Source of the DNA: Pseudomonas sp. 8O
GTDB lineage: Bacteria > Pseudomonadota > Gammaproteobacteria > Pseudomonadales > Pseudomonadaceae
Direction: 5' to 3'
NCBI RefSeq assembly: GCF_902506495.1
Contig: NZ_LR733265.1
Span: 808,098-872,097, forward strand
DNA length: 64,000 nt
The notes below the pieces were generated by a model, which made no database searches, was not told where the DNA came from, and saw nothing but the letters and a program-made list of their open reading frames with translations. Shown here piece by piece: positions 9,288 to 18,369 of the stretch (position 1 is its first letter; every line of letters begins with the position of its first letter). A program made the position numbers and the translations under genes.

Positions 9288-9800
9288 TCAGAGTTCTCCG
9301 CGCAGGCGCAAGGTACAGATAAAGGGATCGGCGCCATTGCCGCAGGTCTCGCCGTTGGAGCGCCAGGCAACCTGAACCTCGACAGTAGAACCAGCGGCAC
9401 AGGCACCGGGTACCTGGGAACGGCAGATATAGAACGCATTGCGCACTGCCACTGCATCAGCGTCGTCGCCAGCAGCGCCGGGCATCAGCGTGCGCACTTT
9501 CTCGCTCCAGCAGGTCAGTTGCCTGGCTACATTGTCGACGGGGATGGGGGTGTCGCCACATGCCCCCTGCGCCTCGAGCGCGTTGATCATGTAGTCATCC
9601 CGAGCATCGGGATTGGCGCGGATCTTTTCCATGATCTCGGTCGCCAGCATGACGGCGTTGTTACGCGCCACGGAGTCCGAGGTGAACTGGATACCACGGC
9701 CTTGCATAGCCACCAGACCGAGCATGCCGACGGTCAGCAGAAGCAGTGTGACCAGTACTTCGATCAGGCTGAAACCACGTTGTGTATTGCGCAGGGTCAT
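9288..9800 (-). CDS. pilV: Type IV minor pilin PilV
   Basis: Minor pilin of 170 residues (GspI-like). The leader ends QRG and the mature chain begins FSLIEVLVTLLLLTVGMLGL, with Glu5 and the LGLVAMQ helix characteristic of PilV. The globular part contains cysteines in QGACGD, LTCWS and YICRS. Its start overlaps fimU by 4 bases. With FimU, PilW and PilX it forms the priming subcomplex known in P. aeruginosa. Confidence 0.94.
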   Translation of the reverse strand: MTLRNTQRGFSLIEVLVTLLLLTVGMLGLVAMQGRGIQFTSDSVARNNAVMLATEIMEKIRANPDARDDYMINALEAQGACGDTPIPVDNVARQLTCWSEKVRTLMPGAAGDDADAVAVRNAFYICRSQVPGACAAGSTVEVQVAWRSNGETCGNGADPFICTLRLRGEL

Positions 9801-10285
9801 GGTTGGCAGTCTCCCAGGTCGTTGCCCTCATCGTCCTTGCCACGTGGCATCAGACGCGTACTGCCGCTGGGCTGAACCTCGATTCGATAGGCAAATACCG
9901 GGTTATCGTCGCGGCAAACGACGAAGCTTGCGGTTTCGGCTGTGCCGTTTGCTGTAAAGGTGAGCGTGACCGGCGCCAGGCTGCTGGCGACACTGGCGTG
10001 ATCCGGGTTAAAGGTTTCCTGGCGCAGCCGGGTGGCATCCGCTGCGTTCTCGACAATCCAGTCATTGTTGTCGTTGCGCAGCCTGATCGAGGTACGGCGT
10101 ACCACCGCCTGCGAACGAGCGAACTGCAGCAAACTGTTGAGCGTCTGCGCCTGCGCCTCGATCTGGTTGTTGGCAACCAGGCGGGCGAAGTTGGGTATTG
10201 CGATGCCTACTGCGATAGCCAGCAATGCCAGCACGATCATCAGTTCGATCAGGCTAAAACCTCGCATGTCAGGATGGCGTGACAT
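9797..10285 (-). CDS. fimU: Type IV minor pilin FimU
   Basis: Minor pilin of 162 residues (GspH-like) that connects the priming complex to the major pilin. The short leader ends MRG before FSLIELMIVLALLAIAVGIAIPNFARL. The C-terminal part has a VCRDDN cysteine and a final GDCQP, consistent with one disulfide. It starts the tightly packed fimU-pilE operon. A 108-bp gap separates it from fimT, and a promoter is expected there. I could not identify a convincing AlgR box in that gap, although AlgR controls this operon in P. aeruginosa. Confidence 0.93.
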   Translation of the reverse strand: MSRHPDMRGFSLIELMIVLALLAIAVGIAIPNFARLVANNQIEAQAQTLNSLLQFARSQAVVRRTSIRLRNDNNDWIVENAADATRLRQETFNPDHASVASSLAPVTLTFTANGTAETASFVVCRDDNPVFAYRIEVQPSGSTRLMPRGKDDEGNDLGDCQP

Positions 10286-10393
10286 GTTTTGCTCCTTGGG
10301 GACGTCCGAGCGAATACTGCGATAACGTCCTTTGTCTGTCTGCCGTAGCAGGACGGCTGGCTGACTGGAGCGGATGACTGGTTGCTGTGTTGT

Positions 10394-10903
10394 TCAGCCT
10401 TGACAGCGATGGACCTGGGCGAGGTTTTCCTGATGACTTGCGAGGCGTACTCGCCCCTGTCGGTTGAGTATCAGTTGCCAGGCTATTTCCGTGCCTTTGC
10501 ACTGAAAGAAGCGGCCGTTACTGGACGGGCTGGTGCCGTTGGCGTGAAAGCGAATGCGCGAGTCGAAGCCGACCCAGCGTAATGGTGTACTGCTGCGATG
10601 CTGCTGGATCAGCATGATGTGTTCCGGTGCGTTCATGAACTGCATACGCCAGCCCTGACTCCAGTCGTGACCACAAGTTGCACCATCGTGTGATCCGCAT
10701 AGCTCTACGCTTGTTTTGTGCACTACGGCTTGTAGTCGGGCGTGACTGAGAGAGGCGCGCAGATGGTTGCACAGGGCTTCGCGTTCGCTTTTTTGTTGTA
10801 GTGCAAGGAGACTTGGTACTGCCAGAGAGGCGCCGGTGCTGAGCAGTGCCAGCACGACAAGAAGCTCGTAGAGGCTGAACGCCAACTGTGTAGGTAGTTT
10901 CAT
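10394..10903 (-). CDS. fimT: FimT-like minor pilin with an atypical cleavage site
   Basis: Prepilin-like protein of 169 residues in the fimT position, divergent from thiO. The N-terminus MKLPTQLA precedes FSLYELLVVLALL. Glu5 and the hydrophobic helix are present, but the residue before the cleavage point is Ala instead of the near-invariant Gly. Cysteines occur in EALCNHL, VELCGSH, ATCGHD and FFQCKG. FimT proteins bind DNA in some type IV pilus systems (Legionella); that role is not shown here. The gene is separated from fimU by about 100 bases and may have its own expression. Confidence 0.85.
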   Translation of the reverse strand: MKLPTQLAFSLYELLVVLALLSTGASLAVPSLLALQQKSEREALCNHLRASLSHARLQAVVHKTSVELCGSHDGATCGHDWSQGWRMQFMNAPEHIMLIQQHRSSTPLRWVGFDSRIRFHANGTSPSSNGRFFQCKGTEIAWQLILNRQGRVRLASHQENLAQVHRCQG

Positions 10904-10994
10904 GGGTATAGTCCTTTACATTCTGCTGTGTGCGTTCCTGGCACGAGTGGAAGGTTTAGTAGTGATTGACTGTCTTGGCAAATGAGAGGGCGAT

Positions 10995-12089
10995 GTGGGG
11001 CGTACGTTAGTAGTTGGAGGAGGGGCTTTGGGTTTGCTGTCCGCCAAGTTGTTGGCAGCAGCGGACGAGGGTGTACTCCTTCTGGATCGTCAGGGTGTCG
11101 GCCGCGAGTCCTCCTGGGCCGGCGGCGGCATTGTTTCCCCGCTCTATCCCTGGCGTTACAGCGCGGCGGTGACGGCGTTGGCGCATTGGTCGCAGGATTT
11201 CTATCCGGGTTTTGCGCGGCAGTTGCTGGAAGACACCGGTATCGATCCCGAGGTAAACGCCACCGGGTTGTACTGGCTGGATCTCGATGATGAGGCCGAG
11301 GCGCTGGCCTGGGCTGCACGCGAGGGGCGTCCGCTTTTTCCAGTGGATATCGCCGAGGCGTATCGGCAGGTGCCTGTTCTGGGTGGTGGTTTTGAGCGCG
11401 CCATCCATATGCCGGGCGTGGCCAATGTGCGTAATCCTCGGTTGGTCAAAGCGTTGCGAGCGGCTTTGGCGGCCATGCCGAACGTGGAGCTGCGTGAGCA
11501 TTGCCCTGTCAAAGGCTTTGTCCAGGAGGCGGGTCGGATCTGCGGCGTGACTACGGCCGATGGCGAGATTCGTGCCGAGCGCGTGGTGCTGGCTGCCGGG
11601 GCCTGGAGTGGCGAACTGCTCAAAACGCTTGGTCTGGAGTTACCGGTCGAGCCGGTGAAGGGGCAGATGATTCTCTACAAGTGCGCCGAGGACTTTCTGC
11701 CAAGCATGGTGTTGGCCAGGGGGCGCTATGCGATTCCGCGGCGCGATGGGCATATCCTGATTGGCAGCACGCTGGAATACGCCGGATTCGACAAGACGCC
11801 GACCGATAATGCGCTGGAAAGCCTCAAGGCATCGGCCGAAGAGCTGTTGCCTGCACTCAAGGATGCCGAAGTGGTGGGGCATTGGGCTGGTTTGCGGCCA
11901 GGCTCGCCTGAAGGTATTCCCTTCATTGGCGAGCTGCCTGCGTATCCCGGTCTTTGGCTCAATTGCGGGCATTTCCGCAACGGCTTGGTGCTGGCGCCAG
12001 CGTCCTGCCGGCTGCTGGCTGATCTGCTGCTGGGGCACGAGCCGATCATCGATCCGGCGCCTTACGCGCCGGCGGGGCGGTTGCACTGA
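10995..12089 (+). CDS. thiO: Glycine oxidase (FAD-dependent, thiamine thiazole synthesis)
   Basis: Flavoenzyme of 364 residues in the D-amino-acid oxidase superfamily. It oxidises glycine to iminoacetate for the thiazole ring of thiamine. A GTG start at 10995 gives MGRTLVVGGGALGLLSA, with the FAD-binding GGGxxG at the very N-terminus; an overlapping ATG two bases earlier is out of frame. Also visible are RESSWAGGGIVSP, LAAGAWSGEL and, near the C-terminus, HWAGLRPGSPEGIPFIG and GHFRNGLVLAP, which are typical of ThiO. It lies between fimT and pilR as in P. aeruginosa. Confidence 0.92.
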   Translation: MGRTLVVGGGALGLLSAKLLAAADEGVLLLDRQGVGRESSWAGGGIVSPLYPWRYSAAVTALAHWSQDFYPGFARQLLEDTGIDPEVNATGLYWLDLDDEAEALAWAAREGRPLFPVDIAEAYRQVPVLGGGFERAIHMPGVANVRNPRLVKALRAALAAMPNVELREHCPVKGFVQEAGRICGVTTADGEIRAERVVLAAGAWSGELLKTLGLELPVEPVKGQMILYKCAEDFLPSMVLARGRYAIPRRDGHILIGSTLEYAGFDKTPTDNALESLKASAEELLPALKDAEVVGHWAGLRPGSPEGIPFIGELPAYPGLWLNCGHFRNGLVLAPASCRLLADLLLGHEPIIDPAPYAPAGRLH

Positions 12090-12182
12090 TACCTTGTTAT
12101 CCCCGCATCAAGGGACTTCAGGACTCGGCGCAGGCTGTCTTGATCGCCGGCAAGCCGGCTTCTACATGCGCGTGATCCGTGG

Positions 12183-13523
12183 TCAGTCGATACCCAGTTT
12201 CTTCAGTCGATAGCGCATCGACCGGAAGGTCAGGCCCAGACGCTGAGCCGCCGCCGTGCGGTTCCAGCGCGTTTCTTCCAGAGCCTGCATGATCAGCTTG
12301 CGTTCGATGTCCTCGAGGTAGTCCTCGAGGTTGTCGATCTGCGCCAGGCTGGCTTCGCCACCTTCGCTACTCGGGCCGCTGGCATCGGCCAGGCGTAGGT
12401 CGCTGGGCGTGATCTGATCGTCTTCGCACAGTGTGTAGGCGCGTTCGAGCATGTTTTCCAGCTCGCGCACGTTGCCGGGGAAGCGATAGTTCTTCAGTTT
12501 TTCCAGGGCATCGGGGTGCAGCCTGGCGGCGGCGAGGCCGGTGCCATCGGCCAGGCGCGCGAGCATCACGTCGGCCAACTGGGCGATATCTTCGCGACGT
12601 TCACGCAGCGGAGGCACGCGCAGTTCGATGACGTTGAGGCGGTAGTAGAGGTCCTGGCGGAAACGGCCGGCCGCGACTTCGGCTGCCAGATCCTTGTGGG
12701 TGGCGCAGAGGATGCGTACATCGACCACCACTTCCTGCTGGCCACCGACGGCGCGCACGGCTTTTTCCTGAATCGCGCGCAGCAGTTTGACCTGCATCGG
12801 CAGCGGCAGGTCGGCGACCTCGTCGAGGAACAGGGTGCCGCCATTGGCCGCCTGGAACAGCCCCTGCTTGTCTTCGATGGCGCCTGTGAAACTGCCTTTC
12901 TTGTGGCCGAAGAATTCGCTCTCCATCAGCTCCGAGGGAATCGCACCGCAGTTCACTGGCACGAACGGCTGTTCGACGCGCGGGCCTTGCTCATGGATCA
13001 GGCGGGCGACCAGCTCCTTGCCGCTACCCGATTCGCCGCTGATGTAGACCGGCGCCTGGCTGCGCGAGAGTTTCTGGATCTGCTTGCGCAGCGACTTCAT
13101 CGGCGGCGAGTCACCGAGCAGACGGCTGTCGACCGGGGTTTCCTCACCCTCGGGAGAGCGAATGCGCAGGGCGGTGGCCACCAGTTCGCGCAGGCGACCG
13201 AGGTCGACCGGTTTGGTGAGGAAGTCGAAGGCGCCGGCCTTGAGCGAGTTGATGGCAGTGTCCAGGCTGCCGTAGGCGGTGATCATCGCCACGGGCACTT
13301 GCGGATGGCGCTGCTGGATATGCTGCACCAGATCCAGGCCGGTGCCATCGGGCAGGCGCATGTCGGTCAGGCACAGGTCGAACGGCTCGCGCGCCAGCCA
13401 CTCGCGCGCTTCCTTGACGTTGCGGGCGCTGCGGGTGTCCAGTTTCATGCGTCCGAGGGTGATTTCCAGCAATTCGCGGATATCGGGTTCGTCGTCGACG
13501 ATCAGTGCTCTCTGACGGTTCAT
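12183..13523 (-). CDS. pilR: Two-component response regulator PilR (sigma-54 activator)
   Basis: NtrC-type activator of pilA transcription, 446 residues from the ATG at 13523 (an upstream in-frame start would only overlap pilS). The receiver domain has the acidic pair DD at residues 10-11 and phospho-acceptor Asp54 in CLTDMRLPDG. The AAA+ domain has Walker A GESGSGKE, the sigma-54 contact loop as GSFTGA, and LFLDEVADLP as Walker B. The C-terminal helix-turn-helix is WNRTAAAQRLGLTFRSMRYR. It is two bases from pilS and cotranscribed with it. The target pilA is not in this window. Confidence 0.96.
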   Translation of the reverse strand: MNRQRALIVDDEPDIRELLEITLGRMKLDTRSARNVKEAREWLAREPFDLCLTDMRLPDGTGLDLVQHIQQRHPQVPVAMITAYGSLDTAINSLKAGAFDFLTKPVDLGRLRELVATALRIRSPEGEETPVDSRLLGDSPPMKSLRKQIQKLSRSQAPVYISGESGSGKELVARLIHEQGPRVEQPFVPVNCGAIPSELMESEFFGHKKGSFTGAIEDKQGLFQAANGGTLFLDEVADLPLPMQVKLLRAIQEKAVRAVGGQQEVVVDVRILCATHKDLAAEVAAGRFRQDLYYRLNVIELRVPPLRERREDIAQLADVMLARLADGTGLAAARLHPDALEKLKNYRFPGNVRELENMLERAYTLCEDDQITPSDLRLADASGPSSEGGEASLAQIDNLEDYLEDIERKLIMQALEETRWNRTAAAQRLGLTFRSMRYRLKKLGID

Positions 13524-13525
13524 GC

Positions 13526-15118
13526 TCAGCTCAGTTTGCGCGGATGGGCGAAGGTGATACGGAAGCAACTGCCGCCACCTTCACGAGGTTTATAGTCGAG
13601 GCGCGCCTGGTTGCCCTGGCACAGCTCGCGAGAAATATACAGGCCGAGACCGGTGCCCTTGTTCTCGGTGGTGTAGAAGGGCTCGAAGATGTGCTGCTCC
13701 TGCTCTGGCGGCACACCGGGGCCGTCGTCGAGGATTTCCAGCACCGGCAGGTCGCTGTTCTCGTCGCGGAAAAGGCGCAGCCAGACCTGGCCGATCTTGT
13801 GCTGCTTGGCACTATAGCGCAGGCCGTTCTGGACCAGATTGGTCAGCACCTGGGTCAGTTGATGCGGGTCCATGCGCGTTTGCAGGCTGCCGCCCTGAGT
13901 CTCCAGGTGAATCTGCCGGTCAGCCGGTGCCGAGCTGCGAAACTCGCTGGCGAAGCGGTGTAGCCAGTACTTCAGGTCGAGCAGTTGCGGTTCGGCCTGG
14001 CGCCTGCGTGACAGTTGCAGAACGTTCTCGATCACCAGGTTCATGCGCTTGGAGTGATCCTGAATGATCTGGGCCAGGCGCTGATCCGGGCCGTGCAAGT
14101 CCTCCGACTCCTGCAGCAATTGCGCGGCATGGCTGATGGCGCCGAGCGGGTTGCGAATTTCGTGGGCGATACCGGCGGTCAGGCGGCCGAGCGAGGCCAG
14201 CTTGAGTTGCTGCGCCTGCTGGGCGATCTGCGAGATGTCGTCGAGAAACACCAGGGTGTGCTGCTGGTCACCGCGTTGCAGGGAAATGAAACTGGGTTGC
14301 AGCACCGGGCCATCGACCTGGGCCTGCAGGCTTTCCGGGCGCAGGGTCGGGTTGTGCAGCCACTGTTGCAAGCGTTTGACCAGTTCAGGGCAATGCGGGT
14401 CGATGATCTTGCCGGTCAGTTCGCCGCGCCCCAACAGTTGGGTCGCGCCCTGGTTGGCCAGCAGCACACGATGCTGGGTATCGAGCACCAGGATGCCGGT
14501 ACGCATGCGCTGCAGGATCTGCGCGTTGAGTTCTTCCAGGTTGGCCACGTCGGCGGCGCGCTGTTCGGCCAGGTTTTCGCTGACCTGCAGGCGGCGGGTG
14601 ATGCCCTGGATGAACAGCGCCCCGGCGAAGCACAACGCACCAAGTGCGCCAGCCTGTACGTACTGGGCTGCTGCGGCCGGGCGGCTGAGGCTGAGGTAGA
14701 AGGTCAGGTAGATCAGCGCCATGGCGGCGACGGCGGCGATCAGCAGACCAACGCGTCCGCGCAGCAGGATATTGGCGATGGCCACCGCCACCACCAGCAG
14801 GTTGCCGATGCCGCTGGGCGTGCCGCCGGCTGCGTAGAATAGCGCCGAGAGAAAGATCACATCGACCAGCGCCAGGCTGAACAGCTGCATCAGGTGCTTG
14901 GGTTTCTGCACCAGTACGGCGATGAAGATGTTGAGGATCAGGTAAACCCAACTGCCGGTGCGAAACAGCTCGATATGCACGACGTCCAGCAACTGTTCGT
15001 CGAGGTTGCTGGAAATCATCAGGATCAGCGCCAGGCCGATGCTCAGGCGATAGAAGTGATAGAGCCTGAGGATACGTCGCCCCTGAGTGTTGCCGGGTGC
15101 GCTGATATCAGCGGTCAC
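13526..15118 (-). CDS. pilS: Sensor histidine kinase PilS
   Basis: Inner-membrane kinase partner of PilR, 530 residues. About six transmembrane helices occupy residues 20-180. A PAS-like region (ILVLDTQHRVLLANQGATQLLG) follows, then the dimerisation/phosphotransfer helix with the H-box GIAHEIRNPLGAI. The C-terminal ATPase domain has the N box LVQNGLRYSA, G1 DDGPGVP, F box FEPFYTT and G2 GTGLGLYIS. In P. aeruginosa PilS senses membrane pilin levels through its transmembrane part. Its start overlaps the preceding small gene by 11 bases. Confidence 0.96.
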   Translation of the reverse strand: MTADISAPGNTQGRRILRLYHFYRLSIGLALILMISSNLDEQLLDVVHIELFRTGSWVYLILNIFIAVLVQKPKHLMQLFSLALVDVIFLSALFYAAGGTPSGIGNLLVVAVAIANILLRGRVGLLIAAVAAMALIYLTFYLSLSRPAAAAQYVQAGALGALCFAGALFIQGITRRLQVSENLAEQRAADVANLEELNAQILQRMRTGILVLDTQHRVLLANQGATQLLGRGELTGKIIDPHCPELVKRLQQWLHNPTLRPESLQAQVDGPVLQPSFISLQRGDQQHTLVFLDDISQIAQQAQQLKLASLGRLTAGIAHEIRNPLGAISHAAQLLQESEDLHGPDQRLAQIIQDHSKRMNLVIENVLQLSRRRQAEPQLLDLKYWLHRFASEFRSSAPADRQIHLETQGGSLQTRMDPHQLTQVLTNLVQNGLRYSAKQHKIGQVWLRLFRDENSDLPVLEILDDGPGVPPEQEQHIFEPFYTTENKGTGLGLYISRELCQGNQARLDYKPREGGGSCFRITFAHPRKLS

Positions 15119-15344
15119 CGGTGTGTGGGCCTTGTTCGAGGTGGGCCTGACTGCAGTACCACTGCTGATCCTGGCTCAGTGCCTGGGTCTTGGGAATGTG
15201 CACGCCGCAGTGCGCGCAGCGCACCATCGGGGCTGCAGCGTCCTCGGTGGGGCGAGTGCTCTTGGCTTTGCTGATGAAACGACGCCAGATCCAGATTGCG
15301 GCGAAGATCACTGCAACCCAGAACAGCAGGCGGAACAGGCCCAT
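15108..15344 (-). CDS. PP0621-family small membrane protein
   Basis: A 78-residue protein with one N-terminal transmembrane helix (LFRLLFWVAVIFAAIWIW). A small cytoplasmic metal-binding-like knuckle follows, with CAHCGVHIP and a later YCSQAHLE (C-x2-C...C-x3-H). Proteins of this type sit immediately upstream of pilS in many pseudomonads. The function is unknown; the zinc-ribbon look is inference. It overlaps the pilS start, so coupled translation is likely. Confidence 0.82.
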   Translation of the reverse strand: MGLFRLLFWVAVIFAAIWIWRRFISKAKSTRPTEDAAAPMVRCAHCGVHIPKTQALSQDQQWYCSQAHLEQGPHTGDR

Positions 15345-15492
15345 GGTGTGCTCTTTTATCCGGTTAAAGTCGGCAGTTTAGCCAAGCTGAGACCATCGGC
15401 ACAGAGGGGCGGTGGCAGGCTGTGAGCTGATTCCGAGGGGGGCGGGCTGCAAGTCGGAGTCGGGCCCGTAGCCTGGATGAATTCACGGGCAC

Positions 15493-15518
15493 AAAAAAGG
15501 GAGGCCGTGGCCTCCCTT
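15493..15518 (-). terminator. Intrinsic terminator downstream of bamD
   Basis: GGGAGGCC (15499-15506) pairs with GGCCTCCC (15509-15516). On the minus strand the hairpin is followed by six T, so it ends bamD transcription shortly after its stop codon. Confidence 0.9.
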
Positions 15519-15535
15519 CTGCACTGACGCGTCGA

Positions 15536-16528
15536 TCAGTCGAACAGACCGAAGGTCATGTAGCTCCAGATCGAACGCTTCTTGGCGGTTTCGCCGGTCT
15601 TGGCGTCCTGCTGCAGTTCGCGCGGTATCTGCTGCTCGGCTTCCTCGTACTGACGAACCACGTCCTGGCTGGCGCGGGTTTCACCCGGCGGCAGCGGCGT
15701 GTCGGTTTCGATCAGGCCCAGGGTGGCCTTGGCCAGCCAGGAGCGGTTGTCGGCTTCCTCTTCGAGCGGGACGAACTCGCCGCTTTCCAGGCTCGGATGG
15801 TCAGGGTAGTTGAGCTTGAGGGTTTCCAGGCTGGTGGCAGCCAGGTCGTCCAGGGACAGGCGCTGATAGGCCTCGGTCATGATCGCCAGGCCGTCACCGA
15901 CCGACGGGGTTTCCTGAAAGTTTTCCACCACGTAGCGGCCACGGTTGGCGGCAGCGACATAGGCCTGGCGGGTCAGGTAGTAGTGGCCGACATGTATCTC
16001 ATAGGCAGCCAGCAGGTTGCGCAGGTAGATCATGCGCTGTTTGGCATCCGGGGCGTAGCGGCTGGTCGGGTAACGGCTGGTGAGCTGAGCGAACTCGTTG
16101 TAGGAGTCGCGTGCGGCACCCGGGTCACGCTTGGTCATGTCCAGCGGCAGGAAGCGCGCCAGCAGGCCACGGTCCTGGTCGAAGGAGGCCAGGCCCTTGA
16201 GGTAGTAGGCGTAGTCGACGTTGGCGTGTTGCGGGTGCAGACGGATGAAGCGCTCGGCGGACGACTTGGCAGCTTCCGGCTCGGCATTCTTGTAGTAGGC
16301 GTAGATCAGTTCCAGCTGCGCCTGCTCGGCATAGCGTCCGAATGGATAGCGCGATTCCAGCGCCTTCAGTTTGGCGGTGGCCTGGGTATAGCTGCGGTTG
16401 TCCAGGTCGGCCTGGGCCTGCTGGTACAGCTCCACCTCGCTGAGGTTTTCATCGACCTCCGGCTGCTTGGAGGAGCAGGCGGCGGTAAGGGCGAGGATGG
16501 CGATCAGCAGCAGGTGTTTCACTTGCAT
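15536..16528 (-). CDS. bamD: Outer membrane protein assembly lipoprotein BamD (ComL)
   Basis: Essential periplasmic lipoprotein of the BAM complex that folds outer-membrane beta-barrels (AlgE in this window would be a client). The 330-residue precursor has a lipobox LTAAC with Cys18. It then has five TPR-like repeats, with recognisable SRYPFGRYAEQAQLELIYAYY, FIRLHPQHANVDYAYYLKGLASF and LTSRYPTSRYAPDA segments. It is followed by its own terminator and is divergent from rluD, the standard Pseudomonas arrangement. Confidence 0.96.
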   Translation of the reverse strand: MQVKHLLLIAILALTAACSSKQPEVDENLSEVELYQQAQADLDNRSYTQATAKLKALESRYPFGRYAEQAQLELIYAYYKNAEPEAAKSSAERFIRLHPQHANVDYAYYLKGLASFDQDRGLLARFLPLDMTKRDPGAARDSYNEFAQLTSRYPTSRYAPDAKQRMIYLRNLLAAYEIHVGHYYLTRQAYVAAANRGRYVVENFQETPSVGDGLAIMTEAYQRLSLDDLAATSLETLKLNYPDHPSLESGEFVPLEEEADNRSWLAKATLGLIETDTPLPPGETRASQDVVRQYEEAEQQIPRELQQDAKTGETAKKRSIWSYMTFGLFD

Positions 16529-16666
16529 GGCGGCTTGCGTCCCTGTGACGGCCGCGCGGCCGTCCTGTTATGATGAGCGCCCCCGGAAACCCCTGGGGCA
16601 AAGACGCCGTATTTAACCACAAGCCTGTCGCCGAAACCAAAGGCCAGGCTCCCGCCGTTGCCGAAG

Positions 16667-17641
16667 ATGACTTCTATAAAGAAACAGCTGATCCAACTCC
16701 AAGCCATTGTCCCCTTTGAACAGGGCGGTCAACGCCTCGACCAGGTGGCTGCGCAGCTGTTTGGCGAGTTCTCCCGTTCGCGCCTTTCCACCTGGATCAA
16801 GGAAGGTCGCCTGACCGTCGATGGCGCCGTAGCGCGCCCGCGCGACACCGTGCATGCCGGCTCAACCCTGGTGCTCGATGCCGAGCAGGAGGCGCAGGGC
16901 GAGTGGATCGCGCAGGACATCGAACTGAACATCGTCTATGAAGACGAACACCTGCTGGTGATCGACAAGCCGGCTGGCCTGGTGGTGCATCCGGCTGCCG
17001 GGCATGCCGATGGCACGCTGCTCAATGCCCTGCTGCATCACGTCCCGGACATCATCAATGTGCCGCGCGCCGGCATCGTCCATCGTCTGGACAAGGACAC
17101 CACCGGCCTGATGGTGGTGGCCAAGACCCTGCAGGCGCAGACCAACCTGGTCGAACAGCTGCAGAAGCGCACCGTCAGCCGCATTTATGAATGCGTCTGC
17201 ATTGGCGTGATCACCGCTGGCGGCACCATCGATGCGCCGATCGGCCGCAGCTCCAGCCAGCGTCAGCGCATGGCGGTGACTGACGGCGGCAAGCCGGCGA
17301 TCAGTCACTACCGGGTGCTTGAGCGCTACCGCTCGCACACCCATGTACGGGTCAAGCTGGAAACCGGGCGTACCCACCAGATTCGTGTGCACATGACCCA
17401 CGTTGGTTACCCGCTGGTAGGCGATCCGGTCTACGCCGGTCGTTTCCGCATTCCGCCAGCCGCCAGCCCGACACTGGTGCAGAGCCTCAAGGAGTTCCCG
17501 CGTCAGGCGTTGCATGCGCGTTTCCTCGAACTGGATCACCCGGCTACCGGCAAGCGCATGAAGTGGGAGTCGGAACTGCCGGATGATCTGGTCTGGCTGC
17601 TGACCCTGTTGCGTCAGGATCGCGAGGCCTTCGTCGGGTGA
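16667..17641 (+). CDS. rluD: Ribosomal large subunit pseudouridine synthase RluD
   Basis: Makes pseudouridines at positions 1911, 1915 and 1917 of 23S rRNA in E. coli. The protein has 324 residues from the ATG at 16667; an upstream TTG is less likely. An N-terminal S4 RNA-binding domain (GQRLDQVAAQLFGEFSRSRLSTWIKEG) is followed by the RluA-type catalytic core. The core has HRLDKDTTGLMVVAKT, containing the catalytic Asp, and RTHQIRVHMTHVGYPLVGD. The stop overlaps the pgeF start (GTGA), so the two are coupled. The divergent gap to bamD (about 140 bases) should hold promoters for both. Confidence 0.96.
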   Translation: MTSIKKQLIQLQAIVPFEQGGQRLDQVAAQLFGEFSRSRLSTWIKEGRLTVDGAVARPRDTVHAGSTLVLDAEQEAQGEWIAQDIELNIVYEDEHLLVIDKPAGLVVHPAAGHADGTLLNALLHHVPDIINVPRAGIVHRLDKDTTGLMVVAKTLQAQTNLVEQLQKRTVSRIYECVCIGVITAGGTIDAPIGRSSSQRQRMAVTDGGKPAISHYRVLERYRSHTHVRVKLETGRTHQIRVHMTHVGYPLVGDPVYAGRFRIPPAASPTLVQSLKEFPRQALHARFLELDHPATGKRMKWESELPDDLVWLLTLLRQDREAFVG

Positions 17642-18369
17642 GTGCCCACGACTGGCTCATTCCTGATTGGCCTGCGCCGGCCAACGTGCGCGCCTGCGTT
17701 ACCACGCGTAGCGGCGGCGTCAGTGCTGCGCCGTTCGATAGCTTCAACCTGGGCGATCATGTCGAGGATGACCCGATTGCAGTGACCAGCAACCGTCAGC
17801 ATCTGGTCGATGCCCTGGGTTGCCAGCCAGCCTGGTTGCGTCAGGTGCATGGCACCGTCGTGGCACCAGCTGATCCTTCAACGCTCATCGAAGCCGATGG
17901 CAACTGGACAGCCACGCCCGGTATCGCCTGCACGGCGATGACTGCCGATTGCCTGCCAGCATTGTTCTGCGACCGCGCTGGTACGCGTGTGGCGGCGGCC
18001 CATGCCGGCTGGCGCGGTTTGGCCGGTGGCGTGCTGGAGGCGACTGTACAGGCGCTGGACGTCGCGCCGCAGGAGTTGCTGGTCTGGCTCGGCCCGGCCA
18101 TCGGCCCGGCAGCGTTCGAGGTCGGTGGTGAAGTGCGCGAGGCTTTCGTGCAGCAACATGCCGAGGCTGCCAGCGCATTCGTGCCCAGCGCCAATGCCGG
18201 CAAGTTCATGGCTGATATCTACCAGTTGGCGCGCATTCGCCTGGCTGCCATCGGCGTGACCGCCGTCAGCGGCGGTGGGTTGTGTACCTACAACGATCCG
18301 CGTTTCTACTCCTATCGCCGCAGTGCCCGCACCGGGCGTTTCGCTTCGCTGATCTGGCTGCAGCCCTGA
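17638..18369 (+). CDS. pgeF: Laccase-domain purine nucleosidase/polyphenol oxidase family protein (YfiH/PgeF)
   Basis: A 243-residue multicopper-fold protein. Family members act on purine nucleosides, and E. coli PgeF/YfiH edits peptidoglycan precursors. The GTG start overlaps the rluD stop. Conserved metal-site motifs are visible: CTAMTADCLP (Cys/Asp), HAGWRGLAGG (His) and the C-terminal GGGLCTYNDPRFYSYRR. Partnership with rluD is conserved across gammaproteobacteria. In P. aeruginosa clpB normally follows; here the next segment is repeats and a different accessory set. Confidence 0.93.
   Translation: MSAHDWLIPDWPAPANVRACVTTRSGGVSAAPFDSFNLGDHVEDDPIAVTSNRQHLVDALGCQPAWLRQVHGTVVAPADPSTLIEADGNWTATPGIACTAMTADCLPALFCDRAGTRVAAAHAGWRGLAGGVLEATVQALDVAPQELLVWLGPAIGPAAFEVGGEVREAFVQQHAEAASAFVPSANAGKFMADIYQLARIRLAAIGVTAVSGGGLCTYNDPRFYSYRRSARTGRFASLIWLQP

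Noticed and set aside
10286..10393. AlgR box searched for upstream of fimU
   Set aside because: Only weak partial matches to CCGTTCGTC were seen, so no site is claimed.
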